Source: Ridgeia piscesae
Lineage: Eukaryota > Annelida > Polychaeta > Sabellida > Siboglinidae
Assembly: GCA_025642075.2 (NCBI GenBank)
Contig: JAODUO010000476.1
Span: 263,501-327,500, forward strand
DNA: 64,000 nt
Reading direction: 5' to 3'
Position numbers and translations under genes: made by a program. The stretch's first letter is position 1. Every line of letters starts with the position of its first letter. The notes under the pieces were generated by a model, which saw nothing but the letters and a program-made list of their open reading frames with translations, searched no databases and was not told the origin of the DNA. Shown here piece after piece: positions 36,353 to 49,200 of this stretch.

Positions 36353-36494
36353 ACATTTCAAAGCAACGCTGGTACAACCGATAATGTAATTATCGCCTAT
36401 TAATGTAATAAGTTCCCGATAATAATATGGACGTAACAAACCGATAATGTAATAATCATCCTGCCTGATAAAGTGATATTTTGCTTTGATTTCG

Positions 36495-36620
36495 CGGTAC
36501 TGATCATTCTCTTCACTTAATATATATATATATATTATATATTAAGTGAAGAGAATGATCATATATATATATATTAAGTGAAGAGAATGATCAGTCCCGC
36601 GATATATATATATATATTAA
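36495..36620. repeat. Near-perfect AT-rich palindrome with third copy
   Basis: Arms tgatcattctcttcacttaa (from 36501) and ttaagtgaagagaatgatca (to 36561) are exact reverse complements around a tatata core. A further copy of the right arm lies at 36571-36592, and outer bases tcgcggtac / gtcccgcga extend the pairing. Potential cruciform. Confidence 0.85.
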
Positions 36621-36624
36621 GTGA

Positions 36625-36990
36625 ACGCTTGTTTAAATCATCTTCAATTAGCTGTTGAACTCGCATGACTCCGAAACTCACACATACCTAAATATGGATA
36701 TAGTCTAACATGTCCGTCAATAAGAAAGCATACTATGTACATTAATGTACATTTATAGCCGAATGAGCCGATGGAACGTCGACTGGTGGCCCGACAGGTG
36801 TGCTTGAACGATTCCGGAACGGATGTTTAAAATCAGCTACAGCTAGCCGTATGCTTCACACGAGATTGCTACTTCACACATAGTTAAATAATGATGTCGT
36901 ATAACATGTCCATCATTATAAAAGCATAATGTCTACATGCACATATACAGTTGAAATGGCGCAGTCCCGGTTATTTTATCGTGTCGTGCA
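36625..36990 (+). mobile_element. Truncated copy of the TIR element at 55342-55888
   Basis: Starts gaacgcttgtttaaatcatc and shares, in inverted orientation, gatggaacgtcgactggtgg, tgtacattaatgtacattta and related blocks with the 55.3-55.9 kb element. The second terminal repeat is missing. Confidence 0.7.
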
Positions 36991-37179
36991 CTGATCACAT
37001 GTTCTTGGTCTTTGACTTTGTCATGTCAGTCTTTGAACACACTCACAACTCAGACACAGCCACAGTACGCGGCTACTCGGTCAACCTTCATTTTGCAGAT
37101 ACCGATACCTGATTTATTATGACTGAACAGTTTACATCTCACCGACCTTCTATCTCAATAACAACTTTATCCACTAGAC

Positions 37180-37690
37180 GTCATCGAGAAGGTTGATCAA
37201 CCCACTGGGTTAACAGTGTTGTGAACGACACGATCCCATCAGGTGAACATTCTGCGGGCCCATCTGCAGGTCATGCTGTGGAAAGGGGCAGACCAACATG
37301 CCCCGCCTGATGAGTCAGCCGATATCATTCAGTTCGGCTGGTGAGATCCGGGATGGCGTTCACATTCCTATTATTGTTCGGTGAGACCAAGACCACCATA
37401 CCCGTATGATGTGATTCCTAGCGAGTGTAGCGCACAAGGCAAGAAGTGCAGCATTGAGGTTTGTTGCTGCCACAAAGAATATCTCTCATGCACGTCTTAC
37501 TGCAACTACTCTGGCGAAGACGTCTGTTGCAATCAATAAACCAAGAGAGAAGTAGAAAGTGGAAATAAGGAGGATTTTCAGATGGAGGATGCTGAAGAGG
37601 ATTTGCCGGATGAGAGTAAAGAAGATGAGGATATATGCGAAGAGGGTGGAGGGCATGGGGATGATTTTGATGAATCCGATTAATTACCTG
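37180..37690 (+). pseudogene. Decayed mobile-element ORF with cysteine-rich tail
   Basis: Frames with stops and shifts read VNILRAHLQVMLWKGADQHA, PPDESADIIQFGW, RDGVHIPII, then KKCSIEVCCCHKEYLSCTSY and CNYSGEDVCCNQ-stop. An acidic run (EDFQMEDAEEDLPDESKEDE ...) follows in another frame to 37683. The order 'HLQ..LWK.AD...PP', 'FGW...DG...P', cysteine-rich end is one I recognise from repeated proteins of uncertain, probably transposon-borne, origin in invertebrates. Confidence 0.55.
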
Positions 37691-37699
37691 GATGGTGAT

Positions 37700-39434
37700 G
37701 AGTAGGATTAGGTAATATGTTATTACGAAGATAGGCGTTATCAACAATTACTACAATGGCGTATACATATTATATTTTGTGTATAAAGCTATCTTGTATC
37801 TGTTGCTATGGAAATCATTCCTTCTAAATCCCTACAATGACTGTCACCCACACGCAATTATTAATGATACTTTCACTATACATTACGACTAAATGTATAA
37901 TACTACGTTTCAAATAACATACATTTTAATTGACTACTGTTTCTTTCTCATGAATAAATGTGTCAACTGGCATAAGACTGTCCATCTATGTTCATAAATA
38001 CTGAAAGGTCAACATTGACCTTCACCTGAGCTTCGGTGTTTGACCTTGAAATGAAAACGTAATACCAGAAATGGATTCTATATCCAAAACAACCCTAAAG
38101 AGGTATTATACATAATTATAGAACAAGTGGTTCTAAAATATTTTTTGAGATATGACCAATCGCCATTTTGGATTTATGCAAATTGCCAGAGTTGCCGTTT
38201 GGGCAACCAAGCCTAATTAGTTATAGGATCCGATACGTGTTTAATTCAAAAAGGTTCATGGATTAGAACATTTCTAGGTTCATGAGATTTCAAATGGAGT
38301 AGTATGTGTTAACCGCATCACTTTATACATACTTCTATTGTTCGGATTAAGTTGATGGTGAACGCAATCGATTATGAACAATAGAAATTCAGCCACGACG
38401 GTTTCCCTGAGACGCCGAGCCAACGTTTTATAAAGTATGTGGCGGTGTTTACCATTTCAATTTAGTAAAACACTAATCACCGTAAATACAAAATACAGAT
38501 GCATCTCATTAAACAGCATACTTTCATCTCAAGTGATGTGTCAGGATTAACAAGTTTTCCGGATTCACGAGTCATGCGCCTTTGCGTTTGCGAAACAGTT
38601 AAATTGAGCTTGGATGTAGACATTTGATTATCGGGGCTGGGGTTTCTGATTAAATATGTTCCATTGTATAAAACTGAGAATACAGCATAACACATGCAAT
38701 GGCTGTGATTTGTTTTATTTAAAAGTACAAATTGTCAATGAATACATAACAAATGTGGACAGAATACATTCATTTCCTGTGGCCAGATAGCCAAACGACA
38801 TGTTAAACTACGGTACTTAAAGAACGACGCTGATAAACATGTTACTCTTCAATCAGTAAGTATATAAGTAAACAACATGTAATTTAAATGTAGTGATTAG
38901 TATGCAAAGTGTTAACAATATAATTTCCACTAGACAAGATCACACAATCATCAATATACATTATCAAAACCAGGATAGATCAAATTATTAGAAAATATTA
39001 CTTCTTCGTGCGAATAAACACATGGCAACACTCATCGCAAAACTCAGCTTGTTGCTGAATTTTCTTTTACCCGATAATCAATGAGAACACCAACTAATGT
39101 TTGCACAGTGATAATGCAATACCAACATGGTTTCTTATCAAACATTAACTGTTAATCGTTATTTGTGGAACATTAAGCCTACGAAGCAACGTCAATTATA
39201 CAAACGTGTATACAGTAAGCGCACAGTGAACGTATACCAAGCATAACATCTTATTTCGTTTCAATAAGGTAATTTTAGTATGGTCAATGTCAATGTCAAT
39301 CCTTATCAACTAACGTCGCTTAACCAACATGACGACATCAAAGTGTCTGTCAAAACTACAATAAGAACACAACTAGAACAACATACTCCTATAACACCCA
39401 CATGTCAAAAGCAGCCTGTGTGTCAGTGAACCAC
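37700..39434. other. Intergenic stretch, nothing recognised
   Basis: AT-rich, unique-looking sequence. Short ORFs on both strands lack splice context or family resemblance. Phrase repeats such as tcaatgtcaatgtcaatcc (39285-39303) are minor. Confidence 0.4.
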
Positions 39435-39619
39435 TTAGAGACCGCACCCATTTTTCGCCGCTATATATCTCTGGCCGGATCCACAAGTTACAAGGGTACA
39501 GCGGCCGGATTTGCTGCATTTGACATATTTCCCTGTTTCTGTGAACGGGAATGTCAGTCTTGTCGGGTGTCCCTTTTTCGCCGCCTTGCAAGGATTCTTT
39601 TTCTTACAGTCATACACCG
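39435..39619 (-). CDS. Terminal exon: cysteine-rich, chitin-binding-like
   Basis: The minus strand has acceptor tcttctttcag, phase 1 in, and a stop at 39435-39437; 185 nt. Reads VYDCKKKNPCKAAKKGHPTR, LTFPFTETGKYVKCSKSGRC, TLVTCGSGQRYIAAKNGCGL. The spacing C...C...KY.KC...G.C.L..C..G.....NGC resembles a CBM14/peritrophin-type chitin-binding domain, usually a secreted extracellular carbohydrate-binding module. Upstream exons were not identified, so the parent gene is unknown; it may be the end of the lectin gene or a separate small gene. Confidence 0.5.
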
Positions 39620-41679
39620 CTGAAAGAAGACACAACTATCAATCTAAGCGCGTGTTTTGTTGATCATCCGAATCGAAAACATATTCACACACACGCACGC
39701 ACGCATGCACGCACGCACGCACACACAGTGTAGATGTATTTCACAATTAACTAATATATAATTTGTTTCATTGTAAATATTTCGGTATCTACGTATCTAA
39801 GAAAACTATTTACCTTACTAGTTATTGTCGTTATTTAAAAATACAATTAGCAAGTGATTACGACGATACAAATGCTACAAAAATACCCAGTATATTGCTC
39901 TCGTACCTATGAAGGTAATCACTCAATCTGCAAAATAGTGTACTTCTAGTCTGATAAATAAGTGCACTGACAACCAGTATGGCTGGCCGGAATGATTATT
40001 ACAACGTTATATTGGTAAGTTCGATTTTAGTAGTACCAGAAATAGGTACAACATAGTCCTAAGGCACTCTGCTATTTGCTGCTATTTCAAAGATATAAAC
40101 GATTTCCATACAGTAATTCCTAAAATAACCTATAAACTTACAGCCGTATGTGTTACTATCCGCTCGGAATCTCAAAGGGTTCTAGGTTAGGGGTATCTAA
40201 ATATTGCACTTTGTCACCCATGCTAGGATTTATCTACAACCTTTCTCGGTCGCGAAAATCAAAACCTAAATCTTGGATCCTTGCAACTATTTAGAAACTC
40301 TATTGTCTGAACAGTGGTAAGCTACATAAGACTATAAGATACAACCCAAATAGCATAAATGTTTCACTACTCTACAGATAATAACTGTACAGTATCGGGA
40401 CACGAATTGTACAAATATTTATATCAAAGCACGCGGGTTTATTTACATTTCAAGACGGCGTATGTACAAAGCGATGCCCATATATGGGATGGCTGCGATG
40501 TCACCACTGATCATTTTAGTATCTCTACACAGAGGAGAGCGTAACGTTGACAAACTCGGTTTAGGTTTTGATTTTCGCTTCCCGGTCACAACCAGCTTGG
40601 ATGGCACTTCCTGTACGCTGTAATGAGCTATTTTGTGAAAATTAACGTAGGGATTTTTTATGTCTTTCTGCATGCACACAATCGGCAATTTGGAGTCGCC
40701 ATGTGAATAAAAGCAATATATATGCACGCCGCAATCTGTTAATCAATACTTTGGATATAACTTAAATTAAGGTATAAAACATACCAAAATATATATTGAC
40801 ATTTTAGCTTGGTATCTTCATCGAAGATGTGCAATAGTTAAACACCATTAGTTACGTTGCATAAGGCAAATGTTTACATTACAAACTTCCCAATTAATAG
40901 CCGAATAACATTCCGTCAAATGTTTGCGAAACGCCATAACATATTGCACACAACGCCAACACATTAACCATACCCCGATATTTTTATAACCGCCAGTCTC
41001 TAACACAATTTATTATATGTCTACTAATTACAGGACAACACAGCACATTTTTATGAACTTGTTTGGAATGGTGAGGTACCTAATTTTAGTGAATCGATAT
41101 AATTATCATGTTTACAGATATAGTTGAAAAAGCACACTGTGCCAATATATTAACAGTTTAGTATGGTAAGCGAAGGTATTCAAAAGTAAGAATAGCAAGT
41201 TTACAAAGTTATTTGAAATACACGCACATAATATGCTTAGCTATATTAAACATGTTGAGATTACAATATTTTCGTGGTACATGACAATTACTTTTATCTC
41301 TGAACAAACCCAGTTCATTTCTAGATAACATAGCTTTAGTATGTCAGATAAAAGGTATATATTGTAACCAAAACAATCCTACTCGTATTTTTTCATAACC
41401 ACTGTCTTCAAATATCATTGTCTAGAATATTTACTAATTACAGAGTTACATTGCTAACGCCGAGGGTTGAAATGGTTGGAAAGATATTTATACATTAAAA
41501 ATCGTTAATGTACCGGAAGGAAATTAATTTGCAACGTTCATAAAAAAACTTAGAAAAAGTAGTAAAAACATACATAATTAAAACAGTTTCTTTAATCTTA
41601 ATCATTATTACAAAAAAAACGAATTTATATTATAATTATAACTGTGGTACATATTGTAGAACGTTGGAGGCTTTATGTC
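39620..41679. other. Non-coding stretch with small inverted repeat
   Basis: No exon supported. Holds (gcac)n/(ca)n at 39685-39728 and an inverted repeat gcgaaaatcaaaacctaaa near 40254 and 40561 enclosing about 290 bp. Otherwise AT-rich. Confidence 0.4.
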
Positions 41680-41939
41680 TTATTTAATTAATACAATTAT
41701 GGTCTTACGTTGTTTCATAGCTTCCTCAAACTGTGTCTGATCTTCCACTTGATGCAACGACGACGTGGCGAGTTCTGTGTCCGCTACTTTCGTGTAGTCA
41801 TACCGACATTCATGGGTTCTCCAACATGACTCGTTCACTATGGATGAGTTTATCTTGACTTTAGGCCAGAGTGTGAGACGTGATGGAGAGCGAACAATCC
41901 CACGACTGAAGAGTGATTTGCTCTGCGGCGAAACGCGGT
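41680..41939 (-). CDS. Terminal exon, 86 codons, unknown product
   Basis: Acceptor tctgttcctgtag, phase 1 in (same as all lectin exons of this strand), open to a taa stop at 41680-41682; 260 nt. Reads DRVSPQSKSLFSRGIVRSPS, RLTLWPKVKINSSIVNESCW, RTHECRYDYTKVADTELATS, SLHQVEDQTQFEEAMKQRKT and IIVLIK. No family recognised. The polar, acidic C-terminus and a YDYTKV tyrosine motif would suit a cytoplasmic tail, but no transmembrane exon was found. Phase match and full-length openness are the main support. Confidence 0.45.
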
Positions 41940-43270
41940 CTACAGGAACAGAAAGTTCACATTAATTGTAACTATGTCAAATTATATTTGGCAACAACAA
42001 AATAAACGTATGCATAAGGCAATTGGTGAAAAATAAAGTCGTGTTTCATGGTGGTCACATGGCATGTTATATGCCGTCTTCCTGTGACCCCATAACAAAA
42101 CTACGATATATACTTATATAGGCGTACGAACATTATAATCATACCGGTTATTAGACGACTGTATGACAGAGGACTGGAGGAATGGTGGAATTTAAATTAA
42201 AATTTGTAGTAAATTACTGCTTACATGTAATTGTAAGACATTTTCCCGAATCCAACATAGATATGAAAACCATCTAACTACTCTCCACACATCTGAGGTT
42301 TAGTCAACATACAATATCTGTCTATATATTGTTTGCATAATAGCTTCTTGAAATTTCGTCTGCATTTAATGTTTGGTATCTTATGATCAAGAGTATTACA
42401 TATTTTATAGAATTGTGTTTAGGTAACCTATATGAAAATGTATTGTTTGGTATAAGTATTGTTTGGTGATGTGATGAAAACATGTTGCCAGTTAATTTTT
42501 ATGATAGTCATAAAAAGTAAAACATTATAAATCAGCACGTTATTTTATTTTCAGATTTAAAAATGAAATCAGCGTGACTTAAGCTTTTTGGTTAATTTGC
42601 GTTTTTGTAAGATTTCTATCTCCTACATTATTTTCATTTCCACATACTTGTAAATTAAATGACTTCGAATTAAGGTACAATAGTGTTTTTAACGGTTATG
42701 TGGCAGAACAATTGTCATTATATTAATTGCAAACATTACCCTAGATATATTAGAAGAGATTAAGTTGATAAATATTTATTCCATGTTAAATGTTTTTTCA
42801 ATGTGTACTCTTAGGAATTCCACGGTTTTGTCTGTGTTATGTTTCCCAACATGATTCTTGTGTCCAGTCCCCAATCAGCTCCAGTCGCGCGGCGTCTCGC
42901 CATGTATCGTGACCCACTTATAGGCCCTATAGGGCATGTAATTCTCGTCTAACGCTATATGGTTTTATGCTGTTTTGGTAACTGGTATTTTTAGTCATGA
43001 TCCGGCCCCCAACGACTTGAACTAGTTATTCTTTCGCATCTGGGCGTAACTGCCACAGCACAATACAACGTTTTTCGTTTATAGGTTTCTACCCAACAAA
43101 AACCCATCTGGAAGGTGAGAAGTAGTATACAGATAAGTTATTACTTTCAAATTATTTGCGTATTGCAGTAATGATAACTTCAGAAACGCTTACCGACAAC
43201 GATGTTAAGGATCGCTCAAAACGAACCGGAAACGATAATAATTTGCGTGGCGCTATAAAGAGCTGTTCTG
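41940..43270. other. Intronic or intergenic AT-rich stretch
   Basis: No coding exon or recognised repeat. If the exons at 43564 and 41680 belong to one gene, this is its intron. Confidence 0.35.
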
Positions 43271-43271
43271 C

Positions 43272-43274
<3 letters not shown>

Positions 43275-43330
<56 letters not shown>

Positions 43331-43470
43331 GTGTGCGTGTGTGTGTGTGTGTCGTGTGTGCGTGTTGCGTGCGTGCGTGCGTGCGTGTTGGATGTATGCG
43401 TTTGTGCCTATTTTGCATGAACAAGCGACGCGACGCGGACGCACGTGCAGCACGCGCGGCACACAGCCAA

Positions 43471-43551
<81 letters not shown>
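43275..43551. repeat. Inverted pair of (TG)n and (CA)n microsatellites
   Basis: (tg)n at about 43276-43350, a 120-bp unique, GC-rich spacer with (gcgt)n, then (ca)n at 43471-43550. The arms are complementary and could fold into a long hairpin. All ORFs here (VCVCVC, HTHTHT) are repeat artefacts. Confidence 0.85.
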
Positions 43552-43553
<2 letters not shown>

Positions 43554-43563
43554 AAGCCTCTTC

Positions 43564-43676
43564 TTACACACAAGTGTAGCACTCACTGTGTTTAGCCATG
43601 TAGTTTGCAATAACCGAAGATTCCTTTTTCTTGGAGGGTGGAATACTTCCCAGTCTGAGCAAACCAGACGGAATAC
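43564..43676 (-). CDS. Possible alternative last exon of lectin gene
   Basis: Acceptor tgtgcattcag, phase 1 in, 113 nt to a taa stop: GIPSGLLRLGSIPPSKKKES then SVIANYMAKHSECYTCV. Phase fits the upstream lectin exon (44383-44607). No domain; basic linker-like. Could be chance. Confidence 0.35.
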
Positions 43677-44382
43677 CTGAATGCACAATTCATGTTATCA
43701 TATCGTTTCCTCTTTCATTATACAATAATGCAGAATGGCATAGAGAATAAATACACATTGCCCCGTGGAGTTATAATAAGCAATATTGTGCAGTTGAACG
43801 ATCACCGGCACTGTGACTTTAATATAATTTATATCGAGAAACTTAAATTGTAATAAAAATTTATAATTGATTATGTATACGTTTCTCAAAATTTTATTAT
43901 ATGTTCTTCCATTAGTTACAGAAACCAAATGTAGATTGAACAGTGTATATGAAAAACGGTACATTAAACTCTGGGATACATAATTATGACTTATGCGCGA
44001 TTTTTAATATTAAAAAAATCAATTACATCTAAGTTGAAGTTATAGAATTTATACAAAAACACTGAAAATATTCAAACAAAGCATATTAGGTGGGAATTAT
44101 ATTTATGACACATGGTTATCACATGTCGTTTGGGATTAGATTGGTCATGCTTCCGCCAATCATCTTTTATCTTCCTCTTCTCTAGTATTACTGTTCTCTC
44201 ATTATGTTCTCTATCAACAGTTTCCAATGCCTTCTACATCTTGCTCTTTTTCTCTATTCTTCCCCCTCTCTTTACAGGTCTGTCTTCATGGATTTTGAAA
44301 AATGCTATATCATTGGCTTTGTCATTGTGATGTTTTGCAGGCAAATTTGCCAGTAGAAGAGACTACACATGAATTGTCCTAC

Positions 44383-44607
44383 CTGCGATGCCATAGATTT
44401 CCACTTCGCACAGAGACAGAGACCGGTTCAATCCTGTAACTGTGATTCTGACGAATCTTCCCTTCACACCAGCGGCACATGTGATGCGTTGTGTATAGTG
44501 ACTAGCACTATTGTCCAACAGAGAACCATCGTCTACGACCGCGCATCTTTCGGACGCTCCATCCGCTGATGCTGACACGCTTACGACGACTTTACGTGCT
44601 TCTTGTG
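44383..44607 (-). CDS. Fucolectin-type domain, C-terminal-half exon
   Basis: Acceptor actataacttag, donor gcag/gtagga, 225 nt, phase 1-1. Reads AQEARKVVVSVSASADGASE, RCAVVDDGSLLDNSASHYTQ, RITCAAGVKGRFVRITVTGL, then NRSLSLCEVEIYGIA. Features RC, ITC, GRFVRI and LCEVEIYG are the conserved second half of FTP (fucolectin / tachylectin-4 / pentraxin-1) domains, a Ca2+-dependent, fucose-binding F5/8C-like fold. The preceding coding exon is also a C-half, so an N-half has been lost between them or lies undetected near the (CA)n tract. Confidence 0.8.
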
Positions 44608-44984
44608 CTAAGTTATAGTTGAAACATAATGTCAGAGTTTACGTAATGTCACATGTTATGAGAGTCAACTCTATGGGAGTAAATTCCATCAGGTATTGTC
44701 TTACCAACGATATTACCAACCATATGTGCGTAACATTCGTAGGACTGACGGTGTGATATCTGCTACTATATGTCCTACTTGCAGTTCTTGCTTGCATTGT
44801 TAATCAGGATTTCAATAACATACCACGGAAGGTCAGTCATTAGCACATGTATATGTGCAGCAGCCATATCGTAAGGGTGACGTACCTTGTTGGTAGGCAA
44901 TTATTAGTCACGTGTAAGATATGTCAGTATATACACACATATATGTGTGTGTGTATCTAAATACATACACACATATGTATTATA

Positions 44985-45478
<494 letters not shown>

Positions 45479-45493
45479 TTAACTTTCACTGAC

Positions 45494-45691
45494 CTTGTGT
45501 TCCAAACACCTGCACTTCACATAATTGAAGCGGGCGTTTATCCATCCGCGATATCTTTACAATGTGACCCTTCGCGTCTGGCATACACGGAACCACCGTC
45601 TTGTCATTTACTCAGGTGTCTTTCTCAACAGCGCATATGTGATTATCAAATTCGTCGACCACTTCGATGACAAAATGAGGATGCAAACCTC
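45494..45691 (-). CDS. Fucolectin-type C-half exon with in-frame TGA
   Basis: Acceptor cccgcgcag, donor cacaag/gtcagt, 198 nt, phase 1-1. Reads GGLHPHFVIEVVDEFDNHIC then AVEKDT-stop-VNDKTVVPCM, PDAKGHIVKISRMDKRPLQL and CEVQVFGTQ. All landmarks of the FTP C-half are present (IC, PC, G-IVKI, LCEVQVFG). A TGA at 45612-45614 breaks the frame; TGG-to-TGA is one possible origin. Either a recent pseudo-exon or a sequence error. Confidence 0.7.
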
Positions 45692-46106
45692 CTGCGCGGG
45701 ACGACAGGAAACTGTGACAGTTTAATGTATACCATTAACGTACTCAGTCCAGGCTAACACATATTTATGTATCCAACAGTTTTATAATGTTTGCGTATCA
45801 TGGTATAATAACGCACAATCCCCAGGCCCGTACACAACCTAATAGTCATGCGAGCACGATGCCAATTTCGTCAGGTTCAAATATGACGGATTCACCTTCT
45901 TCGCCGACGCACCGTCATTCGCCCTCAAAATCAGCGCCAGACATGTCGCTTCAGCTCGCTGTGGGACATCACATAGCGAGCACGTTGTTGCGTTTACTTC
46001 TTACCGAGCGTTGTGAAGTATCCGGGTGACGTTTCAGTGCATGCGCGTATCAGTCGTGGTCATTATATACCATTAATGGATAACAAGTCAACACTTTCGT
46101 GGCGTA

Positions 46107-46200
46107 ATAATAATACAGTTTACTTGTAAAGCGTCCGAATCAACAGTATTGCTCTCAGGCGCTTTACATAAACGTACAAATAGTAGCTAACATTAGATGA
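46107..46200 (-). mobile_element. LINE 3' tail fragment
   Basis: Matches 2637-2740: taataataatacagtttact, then attgctctcaggcgctttac and aaatagtagctaacatta. Lies immediately beside the plus-strand LINE below. Confidence 0.65.
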
Positions 46201-49200
46201 TAAAGCAATATTGTATCGTATTACGCAAGCATGCTGTCGTGCAGGTACACTGCCTGTCACTTGCTTCTACATTCCTGTGCGTCACGCCTGGGCACCACGA
46301 CATGGAGGACGCTAGTCGATGTCGGCATTGCAGTCCGGTTACCAACGAAACGCGGCTGTCGAGGAGGTGCGCGAAAACAAAGAACAATCGATTCAGTGAT
46401 CGGACATCGACCACCCAAGGACCGGCTCTACACATGTTGTAACAACAACAACCTAATTGTCTGTCAACTGTCAACGTCTGTTGGAGTCAGGAGTTCGTGT
46501 GTTGCTAAATTGAATGTGCATTGCTTCAATGTTCGTTCGGTTAAGAACAAAGCTGTTTCAGTTTCCGACCTTGTGATTTCGCGGGACATCGACATTTTGG
46601 CTCTGACGGAGACGTGGCTTGGCAGCGCCATAGACTGTCATGTGATAAGTACATTAGTTCCCTGTGAATACGAATTTCATTCAGTGTCACGACCACATGG
46701 AACACGTGGAGGAGGTGTCGCAGTGTTGTACAAGTCCGGTCTGACAGTAAAAGCGATACCTATGCGTGACAATTACACTAACTTTGAACACTCCGATTAT
46801 TACGTTACTATACGTAGTGTCACTTTCAGGCTGTGCGTTGTGTATCGTCCGCCGCCATCGAAGCGAAATGGTTTTTCTAACACCGTTTTCTTTGACCAGT
46901 GGTCTGCGTTTTTAGACGATATAATGCTGGACATACATGATGTCATTATCACTGGTGATTTGAACTTTCATTTGGACAGCCCAACACAACTGGACGTGAA
47001 ACGTTTTTCTGAGACATTCTGGGACCTTGGGATGAAACAACTCGTCAATGAAGCCACCCACAGTAAGGGGCACATTTTGAATGTGGTCATTGTTACAGAC
47101 AATACTTGCATAGTACCTGCACTACCAAATGTATACGATCCATGTCTATAATAATAATAATCATAACTTTATTTTGACACCATCAAATCCGGAAACATTC
47201 GGTTGTCTCCGATTCATGACAGATATTGCATCTGTAATTTGTATAGAACTGGGGAATTAAAATAATGGTTTAAAAGTAATAATGAAAAATAAATAATAAC
47301 TGTTGTTAGACACTATGAAAAAAAAACCGTGTAGAGGGCTATGTATAGAAGTGTATCAATTTCTTTAAAAGATGATATTAAACATATACTTACAGACAAA
47401 ACATTAGTAACCAAACTGCACTTTAATAAATAAATAAGATAAAAAATATATGTATAGCATCGTAATAATAAATTAGTTAAAATATAATGATTCGTGTGTG
47501 AAACTAGTTATGTGGAAAATAAAAGTGTCTTTTTAATTGCCTCTTGAACTGTGTATGTTGCTATTGTCAGCGAAGTTCCTTGGAAGCTTTGTTCCACAGA
47601 GTAGTCATGCACAGCAAATCAGGCTCCTGAAACGTTCAGTCTGAACTTGTGTGCACCTCAAGCAAGTAACTCGCTCAGAGCGCGAGCGAAAAAGGTAGTT
47701 TTGAAGGCGTAGCAGTCCGTCAAGAACTCCGTCTTTTGTCAAGAGCCCTGTGAAAAGTACAAGTAATAAAATCGATTCGCTTTCTGACAGGCGACCATGT
47801 AACTCCGCAGTATTGTTGTCATGGACTGCCGGTCGCCCTGCCGAATTGCGACAATCGTGCCGCAGACCGCTGGACCATTTCCAGACGGTGCATGTGACGA
47901 TCACTTATGCCGTATAATATTGCATTGCCGTAGTCGAGTCGCGAAGTTACGAGTCCGTGTATGAGACTCTTACATACAGTGGTACTGATGGAGTCTCGTA
48001 TCTTGGCGATTCGTGACAGATGGTAGTAGGCGGAGCGACACACGTTGGCCACTTGTGACACACGTCATTGTTAGGTTTGCGTCGAAGTTGAATCCTAGAT
48101 CCCGTATAACGGGGGAAGTTTCGACGAGCTGGCCACATATGTTGACGCGGGTTAACGAGGTTGGTGTACGCAGGCTTGATGAATGGATGACAATGGCTTG
48201 TGACTTGTTGTTCTTCATCACGAGTCCGTTATCACAGAGCCATGCTTTCGCGTCTTGTACGCAGGCTTCCACACGTCTATGCAATACACATGGCAACTCT
48301 TCCGGAGACCATCTAGCCATAAAGTTTTGACGTAAACACAAGGAAGCCGTCTGGGGTGCGGAAAACAACAACGTTTCGCAGATTGTGACAGATAAGCGTT
48401 TCTGATTTCATGACAGATATTGCATCTCTGTCAGATCTTCTCGTTGACGAACCAGTTGGGGCAATGGTCGAAGCGTACGACACCGGATTACGGCGCATTG
48501 TTGAACACCACGCTCCCTTGGACCTAACTCGTCGTGGTATACCGACGAGCTGCGACGCGAGAAACATAACAGACGGCGAGCGGAGCGGACATGGCTACGC
48601 ACGGGCCTTGTAGTACACAGGCAAGTGTATCGGGCGCAATGTGTGGTTGTAAACCGTATGCTACTAGCCGCTAAACGTAATTACTACACTGACAAGATCG
48701 CGAGTTGTGGGAGTAACCAAAAGCAGCACTTTAATATCACGAAAAGCCTAATGGGAATAAGTTGCCTCGCAAAACTGCCATGATATGTGTCTTCAAATGA
48801 TCTGGCCCAACGGTTCAGCAACCACTTCGAGAAGCAATTGAGTGACATTCAACAAAGCATAGCTCACCGTAGCGGTGATCGTTCGTATGCTATTGCCGCT
48901 GCATTTCTGCATGATACTGCTTTTGCGGTGCTCAGTTGACCCGCTTCACAGGAGTTAGTGATTCAGACGTTTCAAAGTTGATCGCAGACTCACCATGTAA
49001 GTCATGCGGACTAGATCCACTACCTACATGGCTCCTGAAACTATGTTCATCTGAACTTGTAGCCATGATCACCTCGAAAGTTCAATTGTACCTGACGCAT
49101 TCAAGCAGGCAGTCGTGAGACCTGTCCTAAAAAGGTTACGCTTGATGAAGATGCTTTATGCAGCTACCGTCCAATTTCGAACTTGCCGTTTTTGTCAAAG

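Noticed and set aside
38477..38695. 72-aa minus-strand ORF with a C-rich end
   Set aside because: No splice context, family resemblance or repeat relation; likely random.
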